Of a DNA stretch of 64,000 nucleotides, positions 35,883-50,663 are shown piece by piece (the stretch's first letter is position 1; each line of letters starts with the position of its first letter). A program made the position numbers and the translations under genes. Source of the DNA: Colletes latitarsis. Lineage: Eukaryota > Arthropoda > Insecta > Hymenoptera > Colletidae. The notes under the pieces are model-generated. The model worked only from the letters and a program-made list of their open reading frames with translations, had not been told where the DNA came from and did not search any database. Location of the stretch: positions 56,532-120,531 of the forward strand of contig NW_027488411.1 of assembly GCF_051014445.1 (NCBI RefSeq), given 5' to 3'.

Positions 35883-36355
35883 CCTCTTGTTTTGTAGTTG
35901 TTCCTTCCGATCCATAGGATTTAAAAGATTTATGAAAAATCTTTTAAATGTTTCATATAAATCTTGGCAAGAATTAAATTTTCTGTAAAAAAAAATTAAA
36001 TAAATTTGTTCTCTGCCTTCTCTAGAAAAGAAAAAATTAAATGAGATGAAATCTTATACATTACATGCTTACTTAAATCGCATTGAAAACGAATACCACA
36101 AATGTTTCAGAATAATCTGCAAAATGGTCTCACTCGCAAAGGGTTAATTGAGAAATAAATGTTTGGTAATTGAAAACAGGTAAGCAGGTTATTAACCAGC
36201 TGTTTTTTTCGCTAAGACAAATTGAAAACTCGGTTCTAACAAGGAAAAGTTGGAATGGTACCCGGTTTTGGGTTAGGTTTTACTTTAAGATATGTATTAT
36301 TAAAGTTATTACAGGTACTATTTTCCGAAATAGAACTATATTCTATTCACCACTA

Positions 36356-36442
36356 ATCAGCGTGGCCGTGAGTGATAAGGTGTTTGCCTGCAAGTTCGAG
36401 CTTCTTCTTTTGCTCTGCAGATTCGAACCCTGGTAGAAGAAA
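36356..36442 (+). ncRNA. tRNA-like pol III element, unit 5
   Basis: Boxes and T8 run conserved. Confidence 0.5.
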
Positions 36443-37488
36443 TCTTTTTTTTATTTTTTCAATCATATTTTCGTACAATCAAGTACACATAACATGTGAC
36501 ATTATATTTTTGTATGCCCTTCGAATATTTCTTTTTTTTTAAGTTGAATTTAACCAAAATTACATTTATAACATAATATGTTATTTTCAATGTACGAAGT
36601 ACATGAATCTGAAAAATGATGGTACTTTTCGTAAAAACAGTCAAAACATAAAAATTTCAAGCACCACGTGCATCTAACGAAAGTTCTGTTTTCACAGAAA
36701 TTACAGAAATTATTTTCTATTTAATGATGATGATGGTGGAATGGAATGACCGCTTCATTTACATTGATAAAATGTGAACGATTTTCGGATAGTCGTACCT
36801 CGTACTTTTTACCTTATACTTGAGGTAAAAAGGGGTATAACCGGGTAAAACAGTTTTATGACATTACCTGCTAACTCATGTTACTGTTCTGATGAAAATG
36901 AAACGCTATGTTTTGTATTCGACTATGTCCTTTTAAAATTTTTAATCCAACCCATACTTTGTATTAAACTGGTAAACGGGATCACTTTTCTTTTGTGGTT
37001 TAAACGGTTTGGTGGTGCACGTTATTAATTTTGATGGATCGATACAATTATTTTTTTATGCAAAGTTAAGCCAAATCAAACTAGTTAATATATATTTAGT
37101 TCGTCATAACAAATTGATAATTATACGGTTATCTAAAAACATATCGAGGAAAATCATTATTAATTAATTTCTGCAACTATTAATTCTACTACTAAGTTTT
37201 GTTTATGTTATAAAAATAAGATAATAACTCTTCTTATTGAAAAATCCCACAGCGTGCACGATACTGGCAAAGAGTGGATTCTCATTTTAATTTATTAATT
37301 TTCAATCTTAAACTATTGATTTTGAAAAATCGTATTAATAATATACATATGTTACGCTCACATATAAGAATAATAATAAGAAAAAAATTTCTTTTTTTTT
37401 TCAATAATTAAAATATGATCAGGGGGTTTTAAAACCCATTTATTTTCGTAAAATAAATTTTACAAAATTTCTTTTTCAAACTACTTAC

Positions 37489-37721
37489 GTACTTTGCTTA
37501 TGTGCGCCTACATCGTCATGTGCGTCGGAAAGTAAAAATGCCTGGGCAGTCAGTCGAGAATCTCGACTCGAGATTCCAAATCGTATGCCGTTGACGGGAG
37601 GTCGGATTTCAGTTGTTAAGAGCGAGAAGGCAAATGTGAGCCTTTCTCTCTCGACTCTCACGAGGCGGTCCGAAATTACTTCGGGCAGCGTCAGTTTGCC
37701 TTTGTCGACTTTCCGAAACAT
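37489..37721 (-). CDS. Candidate minus-strand first exon, unit 5
   Basis: Translation unchanged and donor intact. Confidence 0.3.
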
Positions 37722-38376
37722 TACGAGCTCACGTACGCGTGAGAGAGCACACTATGCCTTCGGTGCACTTCTGGCACCTCTGATTTCAGACACTTCCTCT
37801 AAACCAATCAAAAAACTTTTCGAACAAAAGTTACACAGAAATGACAACACTTGACAAGAAATTGCAATAGTAGAAATTAGCAAAACAGTTTTTATTCAAC
37901 AAAAAATCAAGGTCGTTTCAATTTTTTTTTAACAAAAATATATAATTTTAAATATATAATCGATTTGTTTGTTGTATCTTTGTATTCTCTTTAAAAAAAA
38001 AGTGTAAGAGGTCTTAGGTCGAAAATTGACTGGAATTCTTTAGAAGCTATGATTTTTCTTCCGAATTCCCATTCACGCGACACACTGTCTCCGCTCCGCC
38101 GCCCCCGGAGGAGGATTAAACTTCATTAAATAAACGAAATACAGTTTGAAACCCTCCTATAACACGGTAGATCGGTTCCTATAAAATGCCGTGTTGTCTG
38201 AAACCGTGTTATATGAGACCTAACCCAGAGCCAGTTCACTCGAAAAGGGAGGGGAGTTATGGTCCGAAAACTTATTAAAAACGAATATTTTTTTTTAATT
38301 CAATGACAGAATTTACCACACAGTATTTGTTTAAATAAGTAATATATTTAACATAACAGGAAATAATTAAATAAAT

Positions 38377-38496
38377 ATGAATGAGCGCAAGCAGGCTGTT
38401 GCAGCTCGTAATGCAAATCAAAACGTAACATACGAGAAACGTCGCGAGAAGGCGTCCCCAAGACGAAAGAAACAAAACCGTCAACGATGTGAATGA
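38377..38496 (+). CDS. 39-codon basic small ORF, unit 5/6 junction
   Basis: Identical frame. Confidence 0.25.
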   Translation: MNERKQAVAARNANQNVTYEKRREKASPRRKKQNRQRCE

Positions 38497-38584
38497 CGCG
38501 CATCTCAACGACCCATTTTATATCAAACACATATAGATCGCTTTCTCACATTCTACATAAGCAATTTAATTTTTCTATGTATAC

Positions 38585-39798
38585 AGGGTGTTCGACCACC
38601 CCTGGGAAAAATTTTAATGGGAGATTCTAGAGGCCAAAATAAGACGAAAATCAAGAATACCAATTTGTTGATGGAGGCTTCGTTAAAACGTTATTAACAA
38701 TTAAATTAAAAAATTTCAAATCGTTTTGGAAAAATTATTTTCGGTTGCCAATTCGGGGGTCAAGTACAATCATTTTTTATGAATACACATATCCCCGACA
38801 ATCCTACCCTCCTTCGAGAAAAAAAGTTCGGGTAGGTGGTGAAATTTCTCGGCGAAAAAAAAAATTTTTCAAATCGTTCTAAAAAAATTATTTCCGATTG
38901 CAAGGGTCGATTATAATCATTTTTTATGAATAGATATACCCCGGAAATCCTACCCAGTTTGGAGAAAAAAATTCGAGAAGGTGTGAAATTTTTCAACAAA
39001 ATTAAAAAATTTTAAATCGTTCTAAAAAAATTATTTCTGATTGCAGGGACCAATTATAATAATTTTTGGTCGATAGACATACCCTCGAAATCGTAACCAT
39101 TTTCGAGAAAAAAATTCCTTACCGAAAATATAATTTCAGGCGAAAAATGCTTCCCGTAAATTTTATGTTTGAATCTTTAAAACACCATAACTTCTGAACG
39201 GATTGGACGATTTTAATGTTAAAAAAGCCAAACGCCGCGTATTTTAGTGTAGAATATGTAACAATTGTAAAAATATTGGAAAGGTTGTTCCTTGGCCCCG
39301 TAATGTTAGAAAACCCCCATAAAAATGGTCCAATTTTCAACTTAGATAGCCATAACTCCTATAATAGTGAATATATTTCAATGAAACTTTTTTCTCAAGT
39401 AGAGCCCATAGGTACCTACAAAAAAGTATTAAACAACTTTTCTGTAGGACGTCAAGCGAAATTATTAAAAATCAAAAACGAATTTTTAAGAAAAATCAAC
39501 AGGGGATAGGTAGGTAGGTAGGTAGGTGCCTAAATTTTGTCGGCGAAATTGAAAAGTTTCAAATCGTTCTGGAAAAATTATTTTCGGTTGCGGAGGTAAA
39601 TTATAATCATTTTCGGTGAATAGACATACTCCCGAAATCTTACCCACTTTCGAGAAAAAATTCAGTATTGGCGGAACTTTAAACGTTAATAACTTTTTAA
39701 CGAAGCCACCATCAACAAATTGGTATTCTTGATTTTCGTCTTATTTTGGCCTCTAGAATCTCCCATTAATATTTTTCCCAAGGGTGGCCGAACACCCT
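38585..39798 (+). mobile_element. TIR DNA transposon, unit 6
   Basis: Both termini intact; two A7C blocks follow. Confidence 0.85.
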
Positions 39799-40144
39799 TA
39801 TATATATGTATGTATGTATGTATGTATAACAGAAAACAAAAAAACAAAAAAACACAAAAAATATTATTTTAATTTAACGCAACCTTAATTTAATAAATTA
39901 TAATTTCTAATAATATATTTTTTCATGTAAAGCCACTATATTTCTTTCATTGTTCTTTCGCGTCATTACTTTAAGGTAATTTAGGTTTTAAATATGTTAA
40001 GCAAAAATCATGTTATCCAGTGCTGTACAAAGTTTTATGTTTTCGCAATTTTCTTATCGTGTTAGAGCGAAAGCGTGTTATAGGGGATATGATGCCGTGT
40101 TGTAGGGGACAAGCATCCCTGTATAGGGAAATTCTCTTTTACAA

Positions 40145-40390
40145 ATGTCGACGGAATCCCGACGTAACACCTGTATCCACGAGTTGTTATTAATGAAGTT
40201 GAAGGTAGACGATCAACCAAGATTCACACGTAACCAGTCTTCCGAATTCAAGGACACTTCAATTTGGCGACAAGCATGGGATGCTGCTCACGAAATACAC
40301 GAAACTTTCGTCGTGAGAGTAGCACGTGAAATTTACTTACATAACCTAAATCGAGCACGTACTCTACCTCACTTACGGGCACGAATGTAA
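40145..40390 (+). CDS. 81-codon frame, unit 6
   Basis: Last codon is ATG (Met), from T at 40386, the same variant as in unit 2. Confidence 0.35.
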   Translation: MSTESRRNTCIHELLLMKLKVDDQPRFTRNQSSEFKDTSIWRQAWDAAHEIHETFVVRVAREIYLHNLNRARTLPHLRARM

Positions 40391-42977
40391 GGCGATTTAT
40401 ACAGTCGATATCGCCGATTTTTACAAAAGGTAAGTTTTAACATTTAAGTAAACAAAGCCTCTGTAAGTTTTATTTTCCATACTTCAAAAGTAAAAATAAA
40501 TGCATGAAAAAAGAAAAAAACGTTCTTGACAAGTCCTATAAAATACTTGAGTTCAGTTTGTTCATAATTCATCGGTAAAAGAATCTAACTCTATAACAAT
40601 CCGATACACAAGATATAAAGTCAGTTTCTCCTTTCATTATTAGATGCGTTGACTTTAATTTTATAAATTATGATGATAAGTATGATGATTTTACAGAAAG
40701 AGTTTATTTTTAATATTAAAGATTTCCTATATAAAGACAAGAAGGATATTTTTACCAATATCTATCTATCTATCTTAATATTCTTCACCCACTTGGCCCA
40801 CTTACTTTAACGAGTCTGAGTAAATCATCAGTACTATCAGTACTATCATTTATTAATAAAAATAATAGTTGGATAACATAGAACTTAATATTATTAGTCA
40901 CACCACTAATAAAATGAATCTGCGATTCCATATCCAAAGATATAGTATAAGCTAGAAAATTCAGATTATTCAAGTTACTTCTATCACTCGTCAAATTTTT
41001 TATGAAATTCTATGCTAATTCATGCTCTTTAAAATATAATTATAATCTACTGGGACTTTTAGTTAACTTATGTTTTAATGAATCAATAATCAAAGTATCT
41101 ATAATTAATATTAAAATCAAATAAGAGTAGTCGAAATAGTATTAATATTTACTATCAGTCTCTGATATTTAAATTTTATTAAATATTTTAAATCTGTTAT
41201 CACCTTGTTCAAATAATTTATTACTAGCTTTGATAAAATAGATTTTGGGATGGATTTTTTAAGAATGGAATAAAAGGAATTCAGTTGTGAATTTTTATGA
41301 GGAATAAAGGGATATTATTATACTATCAACATGTATATCGTTCTTTAACTTGCCCATTTAGATATTTATATACTTGTATAAATATAAACCCACACTAAAA
41401 TCATGTAAATATCTAAATCATTTTTAAATCTATGATTTGGAAAATTTTAGGGACTTGGAACTTAATTAATCTTTTATCTTACAGTTTTATCACACTTTAG
41501 AAGATAAAAATCATAATAATAATTTAATTTATTTTGCATAAAAACAGTCCTCTTTGTGCCTTTATATTTTCATTTTCTATGACCAAAAATTCGAAATTCG
41601 TTTCATTTTTACAAAAAAAGTGATTGGGATGTCCCCCAATCACTTATAAGTATCATTTGTCGATTATCTTAAATATCTTATTATATTTTTTCTATACTAA
41701 ATTTTCAAACCTCTTTACCTTGATATCTTCTTTTTCATGTAATTTGAATACTTTTCTAAAGTAATCTTTTGTAAAATGTTCTGTTAATCTAAATTATCTA
41801 ATAAATCTATATCAGAATTAGTTAATTCTGTTGTAAGATAAGTGAAAAATCAATGAAGACGAAGTTGCCAATATCAATTAAGTCAACTACTTTTGGTAAT
41901 ACATTTGGTTAAACATTCTTTCTTATTTTTTATCTCTGAATTTCGAGATTACACAGATTAAAAAAATTTGTCTCTCTTTATTATTGTATCTATTTTTTCA
42001 GAGGGTAAATAGGTTCGTCATCCCCTTCTTCATTTGGCTTATCTTCATTTTCTTTCTTTCTTTCTCTATTTGAAATTTGAAAAGTCTATCCTTCTTTTAT
42101 TAACTTAACCCAGACCTAACCAGACCACAATTCATCTTTCATATATTACTTCTAAATTCTTTCTTATTAATACTTTTCTGTATTAAAAAGTAAGTAGTCT
42201 TTCATGTGATGCTTATTCAACATTCTTACTACAGCTTGGTGTTGTTGTTGTTTCTTTTTTTTACCAAGAATAAAGTTATTTAAGAAGTTTATGCAGAAAA
42301 TTTCACGTGAAAAATTTATTTTCTTAGAAAAGTACAACGTAGAACTACTATATATGATATGTTGTTTGTTTATAAAATCATCAATAACTACGTATAAATA
42401 TGGAATTATTCTATATTCTAACATTTTTCAATAATTGTATTAACCATATATCCAAGCTAACCAGTTTAGCCAGCATATGGACTTCTTTAACAGTTCTCCG
42501 TATTCCTTCAAATAGCATGTCATTAGTGTTGTACGCACTGCATCTCATATTATACGCAATTAATGTGACTTTTATACATATTATGCAACTGTATTATATC
42601 AACAAAGGGTGTAGAAACCCGTAAATAAATAAATAAATAAAGAAGTATTAAAAAGAGGGTAACGTGGAACTTGAAATGATTTTTTAGTTATTTTCTTTGG
42701 ATATTAAAGTAGATTTCATTGGATGTAAGAGTAGATGTAATTGGACAGTTAAGTATTTTTTATTATACTGTTAAAGCAATGTGTTTTAAGGGGAGGAGGT
42801 TTAAACACCTCGCCTAACCTAACCTCGTCCGGATCTCGAGGGAAGGAACGCTGGGCAAATGGAAAATAATCGGTGCAAGTTGAATTTATTTTCGCTTAGT
42901 CGCCTTATACGATTAAGCCGTTTATTTCTTCTTAAATTTTACTCTTAATTACAATAGATAGAAGAAAATAATTTTCT

Positions 42978-43566
42978 AATTTGTTGATGGCGACTTCGTT
43001 AAAAAGTAATTATTCCGTCGGTAAAATGCGCAAGATTTCGGGGGTAAAATGATTGTAATTGACCCCCGCAACCGCAAATAATTTTTCCAAAACGATTTGA
43101 ATTGAATTTGTTTTCCCGTCGAACAACCGTTTTCACACCTTCTCGAATTTTTTTCTAGAAAGTGGGTAGGATTTCTGGGGTATGTCTAGTCACCAAAAAT
43201 GATTGTAATTGACCCCCACAGCTAACAATATTTTTTTCAGAACGATTTGAAATATTTTAATTTCGTCGAAAAATTTCACACCTTCTCGAATTTTTTTCTA
43301 GAAAGTGGGTAGGATTTCGAGGGTATGTGTCATTTGGTCACAATTACCAAAAATGATTGTAATTGACCCCCGCAACCGAAAATAATTTTTCCAAAACGAT
43401 TTGAATTGAATTTTTTGTTTCTCTGTCACCTAATTAGATTTTCGGTAAGGAATTTTTTTCTCGAAAATGCGTAGGATCTCGGGGGTATGTGTAATGACCA
43501 AAAATTATTGCAATTTACCCTCACAACCGAAAATAATTTTTTTAGAACGATTTGAAAAATTTTTTA
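42978..43566 (-). mobile_element. Truncated inverted transposon relative, unit 6
   Basis: Same arrangement as in unit 1. Confidence 0.8.
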
Positions 43567-44039
43567 CCTCTTGTTTTGTAGTTGTTCCTTCCGATCCATA
43601 GGATTTAAAAGATTTATGAAAAATCTTTTAAATGTTTCATATAAATCTTGGCAAGAATTAAATTTTCTGTAAAAAAAAATTAAATAAATTTGTTCTCTGC
43701 CTTCTCTAGAAAAGAAAAAATTAAATGAGATGAAATCTTATACATTACATGCTTACTTAAATCGCATTGAAAACGAATACCACAAATGTTTCAGAATAAT
43801 CTGCAAAATGGTCTCACTCGCAAAGGGTTAATTGAGAAATAAATGTTTGGTAATTGAAAACAGGTAAGCAGGTTATTAACCAGCTGTTTTTTTCGCTAAG
43901 ACAAATTGAAAACTCGGTTCTAACAAGGAAAAGTTGGAATGGTACCCGGTTTTGGGTTAGGTTTTACTTTAAGATATGTATTATTAAAGTTATTACAGGT
44001 ACTATTTTCCGAAATAGAACTATATTCTATTCACCACTA

Positions 44040-44126
44040 ATCAGCGTGGCCGTGAGTGATAAGGTGTTTGCCTGCAAGTTCGAGCTTCTTCTTTTGCTCT
44101 GCAGATTCGAACCCTGGTAGAAGAAA
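44040..44126 (+). ncRNA. tRNA-like pol III element, unit 6
   Basis: Boxes and T8 run conserved. Confidence 0.5.
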
Positions 44127-45172
44127 TCTTTTTTTTATTTTTTCAATCATATTTTCGTACAATCAAGTACACATAACATGTGACATTATATTTTTGTATG
44201 CCCTTCGAATATTTCTTTTTTTTTAAGTTGAATTTAACCAAAATTACATTTATAACATAATATGTTATTTTCAATGTACGAAGTACATGAATCTGAAAAA
44301 TGATGGTACTTTTCGTAAAAACAGTCAAAACATAAAAATTTCAAGCACCACGTGCATCTAACGAAAGTTCTGTTTTCACAGAAATTACAGAAATTATTTT
44401 CTATTTAATGATGATGATGGTGGAATGGAATGACCGCTTCATTTACATTGATAAAATGTGAACGATTTTCGGATAGTCGTACCTCGTACTTTTTACCTTA
44501 TACTTGAGGTAAAAAGGGGTATAACCGGGTAAAACAGTTTTATGACATTACCTGCTAACTCATGTTACTGTTCTGATGAAAATGAAACGCTATGTTTTGT
44601 ATTCGACTATGTCCTTTTAAAATTTTTAATCCAACCCATACTTTGTATTAAACTGGTAAACGGGATCACTTTTCTTTTGTGGTTTAAACGGTTTGGTGGT
44701 GCACGTTATTAATTTTGATGGATCGATACAATTATTTTTTTATGCAAAGTTAAGCCAAATCAAACTAGTTAATATATATTTAGTTCGTCATAACAAATTG
44801 ATAATTATACGGTTATCTAAAAACATATCGAGGAAAATCATTATTAATTAATTTCTGCAACTATTAATTCTACTACTAAGTTTTGTTTATGTTATAAAAA
44901 TAAGATAATAACTCTTCTTATTGAAAAATCCCACAGCGTGCACGATACTGGCAAAGAGTGGATTCTCATTTTAATTTATTAATTTTCAATCTTAAACTAT
45001 TGATTTTGAAAAATCGTATTAATAATATACATATGTTACGCTCACATATAAGAATAATAATAAGAAAAAAATTTCTTTTTTTTTTCAATAATTAAAATAT
45101 GATCAGGGGGTTTTAAAACCCATTTATTTTCGTAAAATAAATTTTACAAAATTTCTTTTTCAAACTACTTAC

Positions 45173-45405
45173 GTACTTTGCTTATGTGCGCCTACATCGT
45201 CATGTGCGTCGGAAAGTAAAAATGCCTGGGCAGTCAGTCGAGAATCTCGACTCGAGATTCCAAATCGTATGCCGTTGACGGGAGGTCGGATTTCAGTTGT
45301 TAAGAGCGAGAAGGCAAATGTGAGCCTTTCTCTCTCGACTCTCACGAGGCGGTCCGAAATTACTTCGGGCAGCGTCAGTTTGCCTTTGTCGACTTTCCGA
45401 AACAT
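45173..45405 (-). CDS. Candidate minus-strand first exon, unit 6
   Basis: Translation unchanged and donor intact. Confidence 0.3.
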
Positions 45406-46062
45406 TACGAGCTCACGTACGCGTGAGAGAGCACACTATGCCTTCGGTGCACTTCTGGCACCTCTGATTTCAGACACTTCCTCTAAACCAATCAAAAAAC
45501 TTTTCGAACAAAAGTTACACAGAAATGACAACACTTGACAAGAAATTGCAATAGTAGAAATTAGCAAAACAGTTTTTATTCAACAAAAAATCAAGGTCGT
45601 TTCAATTTTTTTTTAACAAAAATATATAATTTTAAATATATAATCGATTTGTTTGTTGTATCTTTGTATTCTCTTTAAAAAAAAAGTGTAAGAGGTCTTA
45701 GGTCGAAAATTGACTGGAATTCTTTAGAAGCTATGATTTTTCTTCCGAATTCCCATTCACGCGACACACTGTCTCCGCTCCGCCGCCCCCGGAGGAGGAT
45801 TAAACTTCATTAAATAAACGAAATACAGTTTGAAACCCTCCTATAACACGGTAGATCGGTTCCTATTACAAATGCCGTGTTGTCTGAAACCGTGTTATAT
45901 GAGACCTAACCCAGAGCCAGTTCACTCGAAAAGGGAGGGGAGTTATGGTCCGAAAACTTATTAAAAACGAATATTTTTTTTTAATTCAATGACAGAATTT
46001 ACCACACAGTATTTGTTTAAATAAGTAATATATTTAACATAACAGGAAATAATTAAATAAAT

Positions 46063-46182
46063 ATGAATGAGCGCAAGCAGGCTGTTGCAGCTCGTAATGC
46101 AAATCAAAACGTAACATACGAGAAACGTCGCGAGAAGGCGTCCCCAAGACGAAAGAAACAAAACCGTCAACGATGTGAATGA
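46063..46182 (+). CDS. 39-codon basic small ORF, unit 6/7 junction
   Basis: Identical frame. The CCTATTACAAATG allele lies upstream. Confidence 0.25.
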   Translation: MNERKQAVAARNANQNVTYEKRREKASPRRKKQNRQRCE

Positions 46183-46270
46183 CGCGCATCTCAACGACCC
46201 ATTTTATATCAAACACATATAGATCGCTTTCTCACATTCTACATAAGCAATTTAATTTTTCTATGTATAC

Positions 46271-47484
46271 AGGGTGTTCGACCACCCCTGGGAAAAATTT
46301 TAATGGGAGATTCTAGAGGCCAAAATAAGACGAAAATCAAGAATACCAATTTGTTGATGGAGGCTTCGTTAAAACGTTATTAACAATTAAATTAAAAAAT
46401 TTCAAATCGTTTTGGAAAAATTATTTTCGGTTGCCAATTCGGGGGTCAAGTACAATCATTTTTTATGAATACACATATCCCCGACAATCCTACCCTCCTT
46501 CGAGAAAAAAAGTTCGGGTAGGTGGTGAAATTTCTCGGCGAAAAAAAAAATTTTTCAAATCGTTCTAAAAAAATTATTTCCGATTGCAAGGGTCGATTAT
46601 AATCATTTTTTATGAATAGATATACCCCGGAAATCCTACCCAGTTTGGAGAAAAAAATTCGAGAAGGTGTGAAATTTTTCAACAAAATTAAAAAATTTTA
46701 AATCGTTCTAAAAAAATTATTTCTGATTGCAGGGACCAATTATAATAATTTTTGGTCGATAGACATACCCTCGAAATCGTAACCATTTTCGAGAAAAAAA
46801 TTCCTTACCGAAAATATAATTTCAGGCGAAAAATGCTTCCCGTAAATTTTATGTTTGAATCTTTAAAACACCATAACTTCTGAACGGATTGGACGATTTT
46901 AATGTTAAAAAAGCCAAACGCCGCGTATTTTAGTGTAGAATATGTAACAATTGTAAAAATATTGGAAAGGTTGTTCCTTGGCCCCGTAATGTTAGAAAAC
47001 CCCCATAAAAATGGTCCAATTTTCAACTTAGATAGCCATAACTCCTATAATAGTGAATATATTTCAATGAAACTTTTTTCTCAAGTAGAGCCCATAGGTA
47101 CCTACAAAAAAGTATTAAACAACTTTTCTGTAGGACGTCAAGCGAAATTATTAAAAATCAAAAACGAATTTTTAAGAAAAATCAACAGGGGATAGGTAGG
47201 TAGGTAGGTAGGTGCCTAAATTTTGTCGGCGAAATTGAAAAGTTTCAAATCGTTCTGGAAAAATTATTTTCGGTTGCGGAGGTAAATTATAATCATTTTC
47301 GGTGAATAGACATACTCCCGAAATCTTACCCACTTTCGAGAAAAAATTCAGTATTGGCGGAACTTTAAACGTTAATAACTTTTTAACGAAGCCACCATCA
47401 ACAAATTGGTATTCTTGATTTTCGTCTTATTTTGGCCTCTAGAATCTCCCATTAATATTTTTCCCAAGGGTGGCCGAACACCCT
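46271..47484 (+). mobile_element. TIR DNA transposon, unit 7
   Basis: Both termini intact. Confidence 0.85.
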
Positions 47485-47830
47485 TATATATATGTATGTA
47501 TGTATGTATGTATAACAGAAAACAAAAAAACAAAAAAACACAAAAAATATTATTTTAATTTAACGCAACCTTAATTTAATAAATTATAATTTCTAATAAT
47601 ATATTTTTTCATGTAAAGCCACTATATTTCTTTCATTGTTCTTTCGCGTCATTACTTTAAGGTAATTTAGGTTTTAAATATGTTAAGCAAAAATCATGTT
47701 ATCCAGTGCTGTACAAAGTTTTATGTTTTCGCAATTTTCTTATCGTGTTAGAGCGAAAGCGTGTTATAGGGGATATGATGCCGTGTTGTAGGGGACAAGC
47801 ATCCCTGTATAGGGAAATTCTCTTTTACAA

Positions 47831-48076
47831 ATGTCGACGGAATCCCGACGTAACACCTGTATCCACGAGTTGTTATTAATGAAGTTGAAGGTAGACGATC
47901 AACCAAGATTCACACGTAACCAGTCTTCCGAATTCAAGGACACTTCAATTTGGCGACAAGCATGGGATGCTGCTCACGAAATACACGAAACTTTCGTCGT
48001 GAGAGTAGCACGTGAAATTTACTTACATAACCTAAATCGAGCACGTACTCTACCTCACTTACGGGCACGAACGTAA
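47831..48076 (+). CDS. 81-codon frame, unit 7
   Basis: Translation identical to unit 1. Confidence 0.35.
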   Translation: MSTESRRNTCIHELLLMKLKVDDQPRFTRNQSSEFKDTSIWRQAWDAAHEIHETFVVRVAREIYLHNLNRARTLPHLRART

Positions 48077-50663
48077 GGCGATTTATACAGTCGATATCGC
48101 CGATTTTTACAAAAGGTAAGTTTTAACATTTAAGTAAACAAAGCCTCTGTAAGTTTTATTTTCCATACTTCAAAAGTAAAAATAAATGCATGAAAAAAGA
48201 AAAAAACGTTCTTGACAAGTCCTATAAAATACTTGAGTTCAGTTTGTTCATAATTCATCGGTAAAAGAATCTAACTCTATAACAATCCGATACACAAGAT
48301 ATAAAGTCAGTTTCTCCTTTCATTATTAGATGCGTTGACTTTAATTTTATAAATTATGATGATAAGTATGATGATTTTACAGAAAGAGTTTATTTTTAAT
48401 ATTAAAGATTTCCTATATAAAGACAAGAAGGATATTTTTACCAATATCTATCTATCTATCTTAATATTCTTCACCCACTTGGCCCACTTACTTTAACGAG
48501 TCTGAGTAAATCATCAGTACTATCAGTACTATCATTTATTAATAAAAATAATAGTTGGATAACATAGAACTTAATATTATTAGTCACACCACTAATAAAA
48601 TGAATCTGCGATTCCATATCCAAAGATATAGTATAAGCTAGAAAATTCAGATTATTCAAGTTACTTCTATCACTCGTCAAATTTTTTATGAAATTCTATG
48701 CTAATTCATGCTCTTTAAAATATAATTATAATCTACTGGGACTTTTAGTTAACTTATGTTTTAATGAATCAATAATCAAAGTATCTATAATTAATATTAA
48801 AATCAAATAAGAGTAGTCGAAATAGTATTAATATTTACTATCAGTCTCTGATATTTAAATTTTATTAAATATTTTAAATCTGTTATCACCTTGTTCAAAT
48901 AATTTATTACTAGCTTTGATAAAATAGATTTTGGGATGGATTTTTTAAGAATGGAATAAAAGGAATTCAGTTGTGAATTTTTATGAGGAATAAAGGGATA
49001 TTATTATACTATCAACATGTATATCGTTCTTTAACTTGCCCATTTAGATATTTATATACTTGTATAAATATAAACCCACACTAAAATCATGTAAATATCT
49101 AAATCATTTTTAAATCTATGATTTGGAAAATTTTAGGGACTTGGAACTTAATTAATCTTTTATCTTACAGTTTTATCACACTTTAGAAGATAAAAATCAT
49201 AATAATAATTTAATTTATTTTGCATAAAAACAGTCCTCTTCGTGCCTTTATATTTTCATTTTCTATGACCAAAAATTCGAAATTCGTTTCATTTTTACAA
49301 AAAAAGTGATTGGGATGTCCCCCAATCACTTATAAGTATCATTTGTCGATTATCTTAAATATCTTATTATATTTTTTCTATACTAAATTTTCAAACCTCT
49401 TTACCTTGATATCTTCTTTTTCATGTAATTTGAATACTTTTCTAAAGTAATCTTTTGTAAAATGTTCTGTTAATCTAAATTATCTAATAAATCTATATCA
49501 GAATTAGTTAATTCTGTTGTAAGATAAGTGAAAAATCAATGAAGACGAAGTTGCCAATATCAATTAAGTCAACTACTTTTGGTAATACATTTGGTTAAAC
49601 ATTCTTTCTTATTTTTTATCTCTGAATTTCGAGATTACACAGATTAAAAAAATTTGTCTCTCTTTATTATTGTATCTATTTTTTCAGAGGGTAAATAGGT
49701 TCGTCATCCCCTTCTTCATTTGGCTTATCTTCATTTTCTTTCTTTCTTTCTCTATTTGAAATTTGAAAAGTCTATCCTTCTTTTATTAACTTAACCCAGA
49801 CCTAACCAGACCACAATTCATCTTTCATATATTACTTCTAAATTCTTTCTTATTAATACTTTTCTGTATTAAAAAGTAAGTAGTCTTTCATGTGATGCTT
49901 ATTCAACATTCTTACTACAGCTTGGTGTTGTTGTTGTTTCTTTTTTTTACCAAGAATAAAGTTATTTAAGAAGTTTATGCAGAAAATTTCACGTGAAAAA
50001 TTTATTTTCTTAGAAAAGTACAACGTAGAACTACTATATATGATATGTTGTTTGTTTATAAAATCATCAATAACTACGTATAAATATGGAATTATTCTAT
50101 ATTCTAACATTTTTCAATAATTGTATTAACCATATATCCAAGCTAACCAGTTTAGCCAGCATATGGACTTCTTTAACAGTTCTCCGTATTCCTTCAAATA
50201 GCATGTCATTAGTGTTGTACGCACTGCATCTCATATTATACGCAATTAATGTGACTTTTATACATATTATGCAACTGTATTATATCAACAAAGGGTGTAG
50301 AAACCCGTAAATAAATAAATAAATAAAGAAGTATTAAAAAGAGGGTAACGTGGAACTTGAAATGATTTTTTAGTTATTTTCTTTGGATATTAAAGTAGAT
50401 TTCATTGGATGTAAGAGTAGATGTAATTGGACAGTTAAGTATTTTTTATTATACTGTTAAAGCAATGTGTTTTAAGGGGAGGAGGTTTAAACACCTCGCC
50501 TAACCTAACCTCGTCCGGATCTCGAGGGAAGGAACGCTGGGCAAATGGAAAATAATCGGTGCAAGTTGAATTTATTTTCGCTTAGTCGCCTTATACGATT
50601 AAGCCGTTTATTTCTTCTTAAATTTTACTCTTAATTACAATAGATAGAAGAAAATAATTTTCT

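Larger units (their letters stand above)
30752..38435 (+). repeat. Array unit 5 (7684 bp)
   Basis: Base-length unit with A at 34506, the variant shared with neighbouring unit 4. It has two A7C blocks and the CCTATAAAATG allele. Confidence 0.98.
38436..46121 (+). repeat. Array unit 6 (7686 bp)
   Basis: Two bases longer than the base unit because of the CCTATTACAAATG allele at about 45862-45874. It shares the T variant with unit 2 (here at 40386) and has a private T at 41555 where the other units have C. Confidence 0.98.
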